Source: Candidatus Zixiibacteriota bacterium
GTDB lineage: Bacteria; Zixibacteria; MSB-5A5; JAUVRN01
Assembly: GCA_030597645.1 (NCBI GenBank)
Contig: JAUVRN010000046.1
Location: forward strand, 1-9,456
Length of the DNA: 9,456 bases
Reading direction: 5' to 3'
Positions 1 to 5,624 of this stretch are shown one piece after another. Every line of letters begins with the position of its first letter. Position 1 is the first letter of the stretch. A program made the translations under genes and the position numbers. The notes beneath the pieces were generated by a model that had not been told where the DNA came from, ran no database searches, and was given only the letters and a program-made list of their open reading frames with translations.

Positions 1-430
1 GTCGATTCGGGTCGTGCAGCGCAAAGGCGACCAGGATCGCCATGATGGCTCCCGAGGCACCGATGGTCACCGAGTGACTGGCCGGATTGAACAGGAATGA
101 CGTAATACCGGCACCGACTCCGGTCAGAAAATAGTACTTCAGGAAGAACCGCGTCCCCCAGCGGGTCTCCAGCTCCCGCCCGAACATCCAGAGCATGAGC
201 ATGTTGAAGAAGAGGTGAAAGAAACTGCCGTGCAGGAACAGGTAGGTCACGAACTGGTATACCGCGACCTCGTGCACGATCCTCCAGGGTACCAGGCCCA
301 TCATGCCCGTGAGCGGCGGGTAGAGCTGCTGTAGCACGAACATGACACCGTTGGCTACCATCAGCCACTTGACGGCAGGCATGAGGCTGCCGCCGAATCC
401 GGATCCGTATGCGAAGTTGCGGCGGTACAT
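1..430 (-). CDS. Rhomboid family intramembrane serine protease (3' part outside window)
   Basis: Rhomboid proteases cut transmembrane substrates within the inner membrane using a Ser-His dyad. The 143 visible residues hold a short cytoplasmic N-terminus, a first membrane helix (about 18-36), the L1-loop region, the conserved helix-2 motif HGSFFHLFFNM (67-77; H67, H72 and N76) and the catalytic serine in GASGA (S126). The partner histidine should lie in the missing C-terminal part beyond base 1. The start is the ATG at 428-430; in-frame codons further upstream are closed by a TGA about 10 bases before it, so this start is forced. The N-terminus is short and without an extra cytoplasmic domain, as in the compact bacterial rhomboids. 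The Shine-Dalgarno match is weak. It follows pabC in the same direction after 104 bases and probably has its own promoter. Family assignment is firm; the substrate is unknown. Confidence 0.93.
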   Translation of the reverse strand, partial: MYRRNFAYGSGFGGSLMPAVKWLMVANGVMFVLQQLYPPLTGMMGLVPWRIVHEVAVYQFVTYLFLHGSFFHLFFNMLMLWMFGRELETRWGTRFFLKYYFLTGVGAGITSFLFNPASHSVTIGASGAIMAILVAFALHDPNR

Positions 431-489
431 CGGCTTATGTCAATTATCGGCAGGCGATCGGGCAATCATGAGGAGCCCGGTATCACTCC

Positions 490-522
490 AACCCCTATTA
501 ATAATACAGCAAATCAGGGGTT
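490..522. repeat. Inverted repeat, 7-bp arms AACCCCT/AGGGGTT
   Basis: Arms at 490-496 and 516-522 are perfectly complementary and are separated by 19 AT-rich bases. The gap contains the candidate -10 element of the rhomboid promoter. It could be an operator for a dimeric repressor, or a weak hairpin in the pabC 3' region. The long loop and the lack of a following T-run argue against an intrinsic terminator. Confidence 0.45.
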
Positions 523-527
523 TGCAA
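499..527 (-). promoter_or_regulatory. Candidate sigma-70-type promoter for the rhomboid gene
   Basis: On the minus strand a TTGCAA (522-527) is followed by an AT-rich stretch containing TATTAT (501-506, spacer 15) and TATTAA (498-503, spacer 18). This is the only clearly AT-rich patch in the neighbourhood and sits 70-100 bases upstream of the rhomboid ATG. Neither element and spacer combination is a full consensus match, so the assignment is tentative. An inverted repeat brackets it. Confidence 0.3.
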
Positions 528-534
528 CGCAATA

Positions 535-1329
535 CTAGAGATGCGGACCGGAACTCTGTCGGACAATCCTTCGCCAGGCCTGTCGGACGGCATCGGCGCA
601 GGTACTGCGCCCGGCATCGCACCAGAGAGTCCGCCCGCGTTCGTCTATGACGTCGGCCACGGGCAAAACTCCGCGAACACTGTTGATCAGGAGCAGGGCA
701 TCGGCCCCTCGCAGACCACCCGACCCCACCCGGTGCTCCCTCACCCCGAGTGCTGCGGCATCCATCAAGAAACGACGGGCGATGCCGGGCAGGATACGAC
801 CATCCGCCGGCGGCGTGACGATCCGGTCGTTCCGAATGACCAGGACGTTGGCCCGGCAGCATTCGAGGACGTCGGTACCATCCACCAGGAGTGCGTCGAA
901 GCAACCGGCGGCCTGCGCCCGGATGAGCGCCCACCGCGCGTCGTTCCATGCCGCCAGCTTGCGGTCACGGCGACAGGTCGGCGTATGAGAGACCAGCAAC
1001 AGCCGAATGCGGCGCGGGGTCGGGCGCGGTAGCTCGAGCGTAATAGTCAGCTCCCCGGTCCCGGCTCCATCGGCACGCGTGACGATCAGGCGCGCCACAC
1101 CCCGGGCCAACCCGAAGCGTGCTATGCCGCGACGAAGTGTGCGCGCGGTCCGGCTCGCCTCGGGAACTCGGATCCGGGCGGCACGCGCGTCGGCCTGCAG
1201 GCGTTCGATGTGTTCCCCAAAGAAGAGCGGGCGCCCCGTACGAAATGTGAGGGTCGTGAGTGCTCCCGAAGCCGGAAGCTGGAATGACCCCGCCACCGGG
1301 CTCCAGCGCCCCCGACGATAGACGATCAC
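535..1329 (-). CDS. pabC: Aminotransferase class IV, probable 4-amino-4-deoxychorismate lyase
   Basis: PLP-dependent class IV (BCAT/DAAT/ADCL fold) protein of 264 residues, close to the usual length of PabC, which converts aminodeoxychorismate to p-aminobenzoate and pyruvate for folate synthesis. Visible signatures are the candidate Schiff-base lysine K124 in RDRKLAAWN, the LVDGTDVLE-x3-ANV stretch (148-161) that carries the conserved PLP-contacting Glu (E155), the ILPGIARR phosphate-region motif (179-186), and the C-terminal LLINSVRGVLPV loop (213-224). The start is a GTG whose last two bases and next A form the pabB stop (GTGA, 1326-1329), so translation is probably coupled to PabB. Adjacency to pabB is the best argument for lyase rather than branched-chain or D-amino-acid transaminase activity. 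The motif after K124 (AAWNDARW) deviates from the more common LNRL-type sequence, so substrate specificity is inferred. Confidence 0.85.
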   Translation of the reverse strand: MIVYRRGRWSPVAGSFQLPASGALTTLTFRTGRPLFFGEHIERLQADARAARIRVPEASRTARTLRRGIARFGLARGVARLIVTRADGAGTGELTITLELPRPTPRRIRLLLVSHTPTCRRDRKLAAWNDARWALIRAQAAGCFDALLVDGTDVLECCRANVLVIRNDRIVTPPADGRILPGIARRFLMDAAALGVREHRVGSGGLRGADALLLINSVRGVLPVADVIDERGRTLWCDAGRSTCADAVRQAWRRIVRQSSGPHL

Positions 1330-2714
1330 TTCGCGGCGAGCAGGCGACGAATATTGTCCACCTTGACCTGCACCTCATCCCACTCGGCAGCGGGATCGCT
1401 GTCGGCGACAATACCGCTGCCCGAATGCAGATAGAACGTCGAGCCGTCGTGATACAGCGTGCGAATAGGCAGATTGAAATCCGTGTGGCCGCACGCAGAA
1501 ATATATCCCAGGGCCCCCGTGTACACGGAGCGGGGTGCCGGTTCCAGTCCGCGGAGTATCTCCACCGCTCTCCTCTTGGGGGCACCGGTGATCGATCCGC
1601 CCGGCAACATCGCCTGGAGCAGTCGTGCCCACGACACGTCGGCCGGCCAGTCGGCGATCACTGTGGCCTCGAGGTGGAGGACGTTGGAGTAGCGTTCGAC
1701 CCGGAACAAGCGGTCCACGTGTACCGAACCGAAGGGTGCCATGCGGCCGAGATCGTTTCGCACGAGGTCGACGATCATGAGCAGTTCCGCACGGTCCTTC
1801 ACGGATGATTCCAGTTCGCGGGCCAACCGTTCATCCTGCTCCGGCCCGGAGCCACGCGGTCGGGTGCCCTTGATCGGACGGCTCTCCATCTGCTGACCAG
1901 GCCGACCGCTCCAGAGACGCTCCGGGGAGAGGGACCACGTCGTACCCCACGGGTAGGAGAGACCGGCACCCATAGGTGTGGGGATGGACCTTCGCATCTG
2001 CAGCGCCAGCGCGATCGGCTGCGCGACACCCGGCGCCTCGAAGCGCACCGTGTAGTTGGCCTGGTAGATATCCCCCGCGTCGATGTGCTCCAGGATGCGG
2101 CCCACGTGCGCCAGGTAGGTCTCCCGCGATACGGACCCCTCCCAGGGGCCGTCCAAACGGGCTGCGGGCACGTCGGGCACATCGTCGACCGTGCCCGGTG
2201 GGCCGATCCAGTACCCGACCTGTTGACCGTAGTCATACACGTAGGCGCGGTCGTAGACGGCAAAGTGAACATCGGGCAACGGACCGGGTGGCGTACTGCC
2301 AGGCACAACGTACCTCAGCGCGTGTTCGTAGGTGACATAGCCGATGGCTCCGCCCGCGAACGGAAGTTCACCGGAGCCGAGATGGGGCTCGGGCAACATC
2401 TCGCCGAGTAGCGACAGGGGATCGCCCGCGAAGTCCGATTCTCCAGTCGCAGTCGTCAGGCGAGTGACTCCGCCGGTGCTCCTGACGGTCGCGATCGGGG
2501 AGTGTGCGACGACGGCGAAGCGTCCCTTGTCCCACCGGGAACTGCCCCAGAGATATGCGGGAAAGGGATGCCCGGACGCGGCGGCAAACACGCGGTCGGG
2601 ATCGAGGTTGCCGGCCTCGCGTGGTGCATGCCGGACAAGTGCCCGGGCAACGCGGTCCCGGACCCGGGCGGCTTCTTCGCTCAGCGCTGAGCCGGCTTCA
2701 GCATGCGATCCCAC
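1326..2714 (-). CDS. pabB: Aminodeoxychorismate synthase component I
   Basis: PabB aminates chorismate to 4-amino-4-deoxychorismate, the first step of p-aminobenzoate/folate synthesis, normally with ammonia from a PabA glutaminase (not in this window). With the chosen GTG start (2712-2714) it has 462 residues. The chorismate-binding domain is complete: GDIYQANYT (214-222), LSPERLW (262-268), PIKGTRPRG (280-288), the VDLVRNDLGR helix (315-324) and PGGSITGAPK (371-380). The lysine in PIKGT (K282) is diagnostic of PabB; anthranilate synthase TrpE has Ala there. The N-terminal subdomain HPFPAYLWGS-x-RW-x-KGRF is also present. The start is uncertain. The open frame reaches a GTG at 2780, which would overlap the creatininase gene by 100 bases; GTG 2723 and 2714 follow weak GGGA sequences; and a CTG at 2684 would give a CTGA overlap with the preceding stop. 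The 3' end overlaps pabC by GTGA. Confidence 0.9.
   Translation of the reverse strand: MGSHAEAGSALSEEAARVRDRVARALVRHAPREAGNLDPDRVFAAASGHPFPAYLWGSSRWDKGRFAVVAHSPIATVRSTGGVTRLTTATGESDFAGDPLSLLGEMLPEPHLGSGELPFAGGAIGYVTYEHALRYVVPGSTPPGPLPDVHFAVYDRAYVYDYGQQVGYWIGPPGTVDDVPDVPAARLDGPWEGSVSRETYLAHVGRILEHIDAGDIYQANYTVRFEAPGVAQPIALALQMRRSIPTPMGAGLSYPWGTTWSLSPERLWSGRPGQQMESRPIKGTRPRGSGPEQDERLARELESSVKDRAELLMIVDLVRNDLGRMAPFGSVHVDRLFRVERYSNVLHLEATVIADWPADVSWARLLQAMLPGGSITGAPKRRAVEILRGLEPAPRSVYTGALGYISACGHTDFNLPIRTLYHDGSTFYLHSGSGIVADSDPAAEWDEVQVKVDNIRRLLAAK
2679..2692. repeat. 14-bp perfect palindrome at the creatininase stop
   Basis: GCTCAGCGCTGAGC is fully self-complementary and contains the creatininase TGA and the candidate CTG start of pabB. 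In RNA it can form only a short, tight hairpin. It may affect reinitiation at pabB, or be chance. Confidence 0.4.
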
Positions 2715-3424
2715 GCGTCCCACAGTCCCAGCAGGTAAGATTTTACCTTGTCCGTGGCCTGATCCGCATAGGCCAAACACTTGTCACGGTCGAACACTGG
2801 ATTTCCTTCGCCCGGTGTGTAGAGCATGATGGACGACGGGGCCGGGTACATGTCCACGGCAGAGTGATACTCGAAAGCCAGGGCATCGTCGTACAACTCC
2901 GATTTCACGTACTCCGGATCGGCAGCCATGACCATGGCGGTCTCATCGCAGCCGGCGTGCCCGCCGTCCTGTCCGAAGACCTGGCGACAGATATCGTTGC
3001 AGAACATCCACCAGTGCACGACACACACCTGTTTGCCGGTGGTCCGATAGAACTCCCAGGCTGCCTCTTTGAGTGCCCCGTTGTTGCCCCCGTGACCATT
3101 GATGATCGCCACACGCTCGAAACCGGAAGCCGAAAGGCCGCAGAGCACATCCACGACGTATGCGCGAAAGATTTCCGGCCGCACGCCGAAGCTTCCGGGA
3201 AACCCGGAGAGACTCCTGGTGATGCCATAATTGATGGTCGGCGCCACCAGCGCGTGAAGATCGCCGGAGATGTGTTTGCAGAGGTACTCCGGAATGATGT
3301 TGTCAGTGGCCAGCGGGGTGACGCCGTGTGCCTCGAGGGTACCCACGGGCAACAGGACGCGGTTGACGTGGGCGGGCACCGTGTGCCCGAACTCCTGCAA
3401 CGACATCTCTCCAAAGTTCTTCAT
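2681..3424 (-). CDS. Creatininase-family metallohydrolase
   Basis: A 247-residue protein of the creatininase fold, a family of dinuclear-metal amidohydrolases that includes creatininase, ArfB-type formamide hydrolase and the mycofactocin peptidase MftE. It carries LPVGTLEAHG (25-34) with candidate metal ligands E31 and H33, D41 in LATDN, NGHGGN (109-114) with H111, and GGHAGCDETAM (154-164) with E161. The usual EqHGpHLPLgTD stretch is here EAHGVTPLATD, one residue shorter and lacking the second histidine, so it is not a canonical creatininase. No signal peptide is seen, so it should be cytoplasmic. The ATG at 3422-3424 has a good Shine-Dalgarno sequence, AGGGAGA, four bases upstream, and lies 12 bases after the DUF2064 stop. 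The gene sits between a sugar-transferase gene and pabB. A role in creatinine metabolism is not supported by context; the substrate is unknown. Confidence 0.85.
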   Translation of the reverse strand: MKNFGEMSLQEFGHTVPAHVNRVLLPVGTLEAHGVTPLATDNIIPEYLCKHISGDLHALVAPTINYGITRSLSGFPGSFGVRPEIFRAYVVDVLCGLSASGFERVAIINGHGGNNGALKEAAWEFYRTTGKQVCVVHWWMFCNDICRQVFGQDGGHAGCDETAMVMAADPEYVKSELYDDALAFEYHSAVDMYPAPSSIMLYTPGEGNPVFDRDKCLAYADQATDKVKSYLLGLWDAWDRMLKPAQR

Positions 3425-3436
3425 TGTCTCTCCCTG

Positions 3437-4111
3437 TCAAACCAATGCCAGTGTGCGCTCGGTGTGCCGGGCGAGATCCGTCCTGCCGGCCTTGCGCAGA
3501 TTCACCAGATCGAGCTTGAGCGTCTCGAGATCCGCGGGTGTGTCCACGTCACAGCCAGGCGGCAGCATGCTGTACCCGACACCCAGGCTCTCCAGGCGAT
3601 CTACGGTCTCCTGCGACACCCTGCTCGTAGACCAGGAAACACCCTGCCAGACCGCGGGCAAGGGCCCCGTGAGACCGATCAGGTAGTAGCCGCCGTCCCG
3701 GGCGGGACCGATGACGGCCGATCGCCGTCTCAGATGCTCAAAGGCGTCCGCAATGGTCTCGGAGGACAGGGTCGGAGAGTCGGAGCCCATGGCTACTACC
3801 GCACGGGCACCCCGCTCGAACGCGAGATCGAAACCGTGCTGCAGGCGATCGCCCAGCGTCTCCCCCACCTGGGCGTGCAGTACCAGCCGATCGAGTACAC
3901 CGCACTCCGACGCCAGCGTGCGCATGCCCGGCTCGGCGGCCGCCGGTGTGTACAGCAGCCACGGTTCGACCTGCTCTACCCTGCACGCCTGCTCCAGCGT
4001 ATCGCGCAGGAATGCGCCGGCGAGACGTGTGACGATCGAATCCGAGAATGTATTCCGGAGCCTGCTCTTGGCCAGCCGCGGATCCTTGGCGTAGATGAGA
4101 AGCGTGTTCAA
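3437..4111 (-). CDS. DUF2064 / TIGR04282-family glycosyltransferase-like protein
   Basis: A 224-residue protein with a GT-A/nucleotidyltransferase-like fold. It starts with a beta-strand and nucleotide-binding-type segment, LLIYAKDPRLAKSRLR (4-19, the family's aKaPxxGxvKTRL region). This is followed by AMGSDSPTLS (107-116), GPARDGGYYLIGL (135-147), VSWSTS (158-163) and CDVDTPADL (187-195), a motif order typical of DUF2064. No membrane segment is seen. The real start is the TTG at 4109-4111, which overlaps the stop of the upstream GT2 gene as TTGA; a longer open frame to 4363 exists but runs antisense-like through the GT2 gene in another frame and has no family similarity. Members are named rSAM/selenodomain-associated transferase 1, or arsenosugar-biosynthesis glycosyltransferase, from genome context. 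No such radical SAM gene lies in this window, so the acceptor and donor are unknown. Confidence 0.85.
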   Translation of the reverse strand: MNTLLIYAKDPRLAKSRLRNTFSDSIVTRLAGAFLRDTLEQACRVEQVEPWLLYTPAAAEPGMRTLASECGVLDRLVLHAQVGETLGDRLQHGFDLAFERGARAVVAMGSDSPTLSSETIADAFEHLRRRSAVIGPARDGGYYLIGLTGPLPAVWQGVSWSTSRVSQETVDRLESLGVGYSMLPPGCDVDTPADLETLKLDLVNLRKAGRTDLARHTERTLALV

Positions 4112-4830
4112 ACGGCCTGCGCCGCCTCTTTCGATACGGCGGGACGGGCTGCGAATCGTTCGGTCATCAGCGTCGAAATGATCTTTGTGCCAGCCCGGAC
4201 ACTGCCGACGACCGTACCTGATATCTTGGAACGTCCCACTCTGCGATGATATTGCACCGGCACTTCGATGGCCCGAAGGCCGCGCCGGGCGGCGCGGGCC
4301 TGCATCTGCACGGTCCAGCCGAAGTCCTGGTCGTCCATGGCGAGCATCTGCAGCGCCTGCCATCGGATCGCCCGAAAGGGGCCGAGATCCGTGTATTCGA
4401 CTCCGAACAACATTCTCAACAGGCGCGTGGCAATCCAGTTGCCGAATCGCGCCTGGGGCAGCAGGGCGCCCGGTTCGGCACGCTCGATTCGGGAACCGAT
4501 GACCAGGTCCGCCTGTCCCGACCCGATGGGGGCCAGCAGGTCGGTCGCGTCCGCGGGATCGTCCGCAAGATCGGCGTCCATGAAAAGCACGGTGTGCGGC
4601 GGCCTGGCCGCGAGATCTGCCAGCGCGGCAAGACAGGCCCGACCGTAGCCGCGCTGCGGCTCGGTGACCACACGGGCGCCTGCCGTACGCGCCCGCGTTG
4701 CGGTGTCGTCCCGCGAGCCGTTGTCACATACGACGACTTCGTGCACCCCGGGAATCGCCCGGGCCTGGCGCACGGCCTCGCCAATGGACAGTTCTTCGTC
4801 GAGCGCCGGGATGACCACGGCTACGGTCAT
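4108..4830 (-). CDS. Glycosyltransferase family 2, DPM1-like
   Basis: A soluble, 240-residue GT2 with the GT-A fold. Visible are VVIPALDEE (5-13), CDNGSRDDT (35-43) for nucleotide binding, the metal-binding DADLADDP (85-92, DXD D85/D87), GSR (112-114), TDLGPFRAIR (147-156), DFGWTVQMQ (169-177) and the C-terminal P-x2-YHRRVGRSKISGT-x2-G (191-209). These are all typical of dolichyl/polyprenyl-phosphate mannose or glucose synthases. The family transfers a sugar from a nucleotide sugar to a lipid phosphate at the cytoplasmic face. There is no C-terminal membrane domain. The ATG at 4828-4830 overlaps the DUF547 stop as ATGA and has AGAGG nine bases upstream. The open frame continues upstream to 5139 but only as shadow sequence. 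The 3' end overlaps the next gene by TTGA. It may supply a polyprenyl-phosphate sugar to the membrane transferases nearby; the sugar is not determinable. Confidence 0.9.
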   Translation of the reverse strand: MTVAVVIPALDEELSIGEAVRQARAIPGVHEVVVCDNGSRDDTATRARTAGARVVTEPQRGYGRACLAALADLAARPPHTVLFMDADLADDPADATDLLAPIGSGQADLVIGSRIERAEPGALLPQARFGNWIATRLLRMLFGVEYTDLGPFRAIRWQALQMLAMDDQDFGWTVQMQARAARRGLRAIEVPVQYHRRVGRSKISGTVVGSVRAGTKIISTLMTERFAARPAVSKEAAQAV

Positions 4831-5504
4831 TCGCGTGGCCTCTGGTTGAGTGACCAGTCGTACTTGACGAAGCGCTTTTTCCACGAGCGCCCTGCGATCC
4901 ACTCCCCGTCGTGATGATAATGTGCGATGAACCCCAGCACCGATCCGTGCGTGGTGGCAAAGTGATCCGCGTACCACTCGAAGAGTTTGGACAGGTGGAC
5001 GACACCTTCCTCCGGGTCGAAGCGCACATAGGTGGTATCGTTGACCAGGCGGCCTGCGAGCGCATCGAGGAGCGAGTCGAGGTCGGACGTCGACTGGAAT
5101 GGCTCGGGATGCAGCGGTGGACAGCTTGCGGAGGCGCATACGATCGCGAAGTGAATACGCGGATCGATATCCGAGCCGAAGAGCCTTTTCTTTTCCATGT
5201 CATCGAGACTCAGCGTGTCGCCGAAGACGTCGTACCGCGGATCACTGAAATACCCTCGTACGTCCATGACACTGTGCAGAGGCCAATTCTGCATCACGCC
5301 GGTGATGGCCGCCGCGTTGTACGCATCGATCCAGAATGCCGTAGCCTCCGACCGGTGTGCGGGCAGTGAATCCAGGCCCCAGTCGACCTGCCACAACGGC
5401 GACGGATCGCGCTCGAATCTCGCCGACAGTGCGGAGTTCAGCGCTACGTAGTCATACCCGCCCTCCCGGGCGAATTCGAGAAGCGACGGGATCGATATGC
5501 GCAC
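4827..5504 (-). CDS. DUF547 domain protein (probably missing its N-terminal anchor)
   Basis: A 225-residue protein with a complete DUF547 domain: GYDYVAL (16-22), FWIDAYNAAAI (57-67), DPRIHFAIVCASASCPPL (114-131, with C123 and C128), LSKLFEWYADHF (171-182) and the terminal KYDWSLN (214-220). DUF547 has no established biochemical function; its Cys and His residues suggest a thiol-dependent or protease-like fold, but that is inference. Family members are usually exported. Here the only start is a GTG at 5502-5504 with no Shine-Dalgarno sequence and no signal peptide. Ten codons upstream in the same frame is a TGA, and directly before that is a 29-codon ORF encoding a membrane/signal segment. 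The likely full protein is therefore about 265 codons starting at 5624, interrupted by one stop. The gene overlaps the DPM1-like gene by ATGA. DUF547 and TIGR04282 proteins also co-occur in arsenosugar-type loci. Confidence 0.85.
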   Translation of the reverse strand: MRISIPSLLEFAREGGYDYVALNSALSARFERDPSPLWQVDWGLDSLPAHRSEATAFWIDAYNAAAITGVMQNWPLHSVMDVRGYFSDPRYDVFGDTLSLDDMEKKRLFGSDIDPRIHFAIVCASASCPPLHPEPFQSTSDLDSLLDALAGRLVNDTTYVRFDPEEGVVHLSKLFEWYADHFATTHGSVLGFIAHYHHDGEWIAGRSWKKRFVKYDWSLNQRPRE

Positions 5505-5533
5505 GGCATCGTGACGCGGCGAACCGCTGGCCC

Positions 5534-5550
5534 CTCACGGCGGCCGTGAG
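5534..5550 (-). repeat. Hairpin with 7-bp stem enclosing the TGA
   Basis: CTCACGG (5544-5550 on the minus strand) pairs with CCGTGAG (5534-5540) around a 3-base loop. The TGA that ends the 29-codon ORF lies within the 3' arm. No T-run follows, so it is not an intrinsic terminator. Confidence 0.5.
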
Positions 5551-5624
5551 ACGACCACATACGCCAGTACCAGCAGAAGGGGCAGTGCCACCAGTCCAAG
5601 AAGCCGTCTGATCCTCCGGGCCAT
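5535..5624 (-). CDS. 29-residue membrane/signal peptide ORF, in frame with the DUF547 gene
   Basis: The ORF begins ATG at 5622-5624, sharing its A with the TAA stop of the upstream glycosyltransferase (TAATG), and has a strong Shine-Dalgarno stretch GAGGGAGGG (5635-5643) ten bases away. The product has a basic N-terminus (MARRIRR), about 18 hydrophobic residues (LLGLVALPLLLVLAYVVV) and a short SRPP tail before TGA (5535-5537). It resembles a signal anchor or uncleaved signal peptide. Because the frame is the same as that of the DUF547 domain and only ten sense codons separate the TGA from the GTG at 5504, it is most simply the N-terminus of that protein cut off by a nonsense codon. It could instead be an independent small membrane protein. 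The ORF and its initiation signals are seen directly; the interpretation is open. Confidence 0.55.
   Translation of the reverse strand: MARRIRRLLGLVALPLLLVLAYVVVSRPP

Larger units (their letters stand above)
431..534. other. Intergenic region between pabC and the rhomboid gene
   Basis: A 104-base gap, distinctly AT-rich in its middle (about 497-516) compared with the coding flanks. It holds the candidate promoter and inverted repeat described separately. No tRNA, small ORF of note or terminator with a T-run was recognised. Confidence 0.6.

Noticed and set aside
490..522. Rho-independent terminator after pabC
   Set aside because: The stem is only 7 bp with a 19-base loop and no T-run on the 3' side, so an operator-like dyad is the better description.
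2716..2780. pabB start at the most upstream GTG
   Set aside because: It would overlap the creatininase coding region by 100 bases, with no Shine-Dalgarno sequence and no similarity of the extra residues to PabB.
2504..4249. 581-codon open frame on the plus strand
   Set aside because: It lies antisense to pabB, the creatininase gene, the DUF2064 gene and part of the DPM1-like gene, all of which show clear family motifs. Its translation is Arg/Gly/His-rich with no recognisable domain, as expected from GC-rich codon bias.
4112..4363. Upstream extension of the DUF2064 frame
   Set aside because: It overlaps the C-terminal coding part of the DPM1-like gene and has no similarity to the family. The TTGA overlap start at 4111 places the first residue right before the conserved first strand.
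4831..5139. Upstream extension of the DPM1-like GT2 frame
   Set aside because: It runs through the DUF547 gene in another frame. The ATG at 4830 with ATGA coupling gives the standard GT2 N-terminus.
5535..5537. TGA read as selenocysteine
   Set aside because: The position follows a membrane segment in a Pro-rich linker, not a conserved Cys/Sec redox site, and the downstream stem is only 4 bp. Considered because DUF547/TIGR04282 genes can neighbour selenodomain genes, but there is no direct support.
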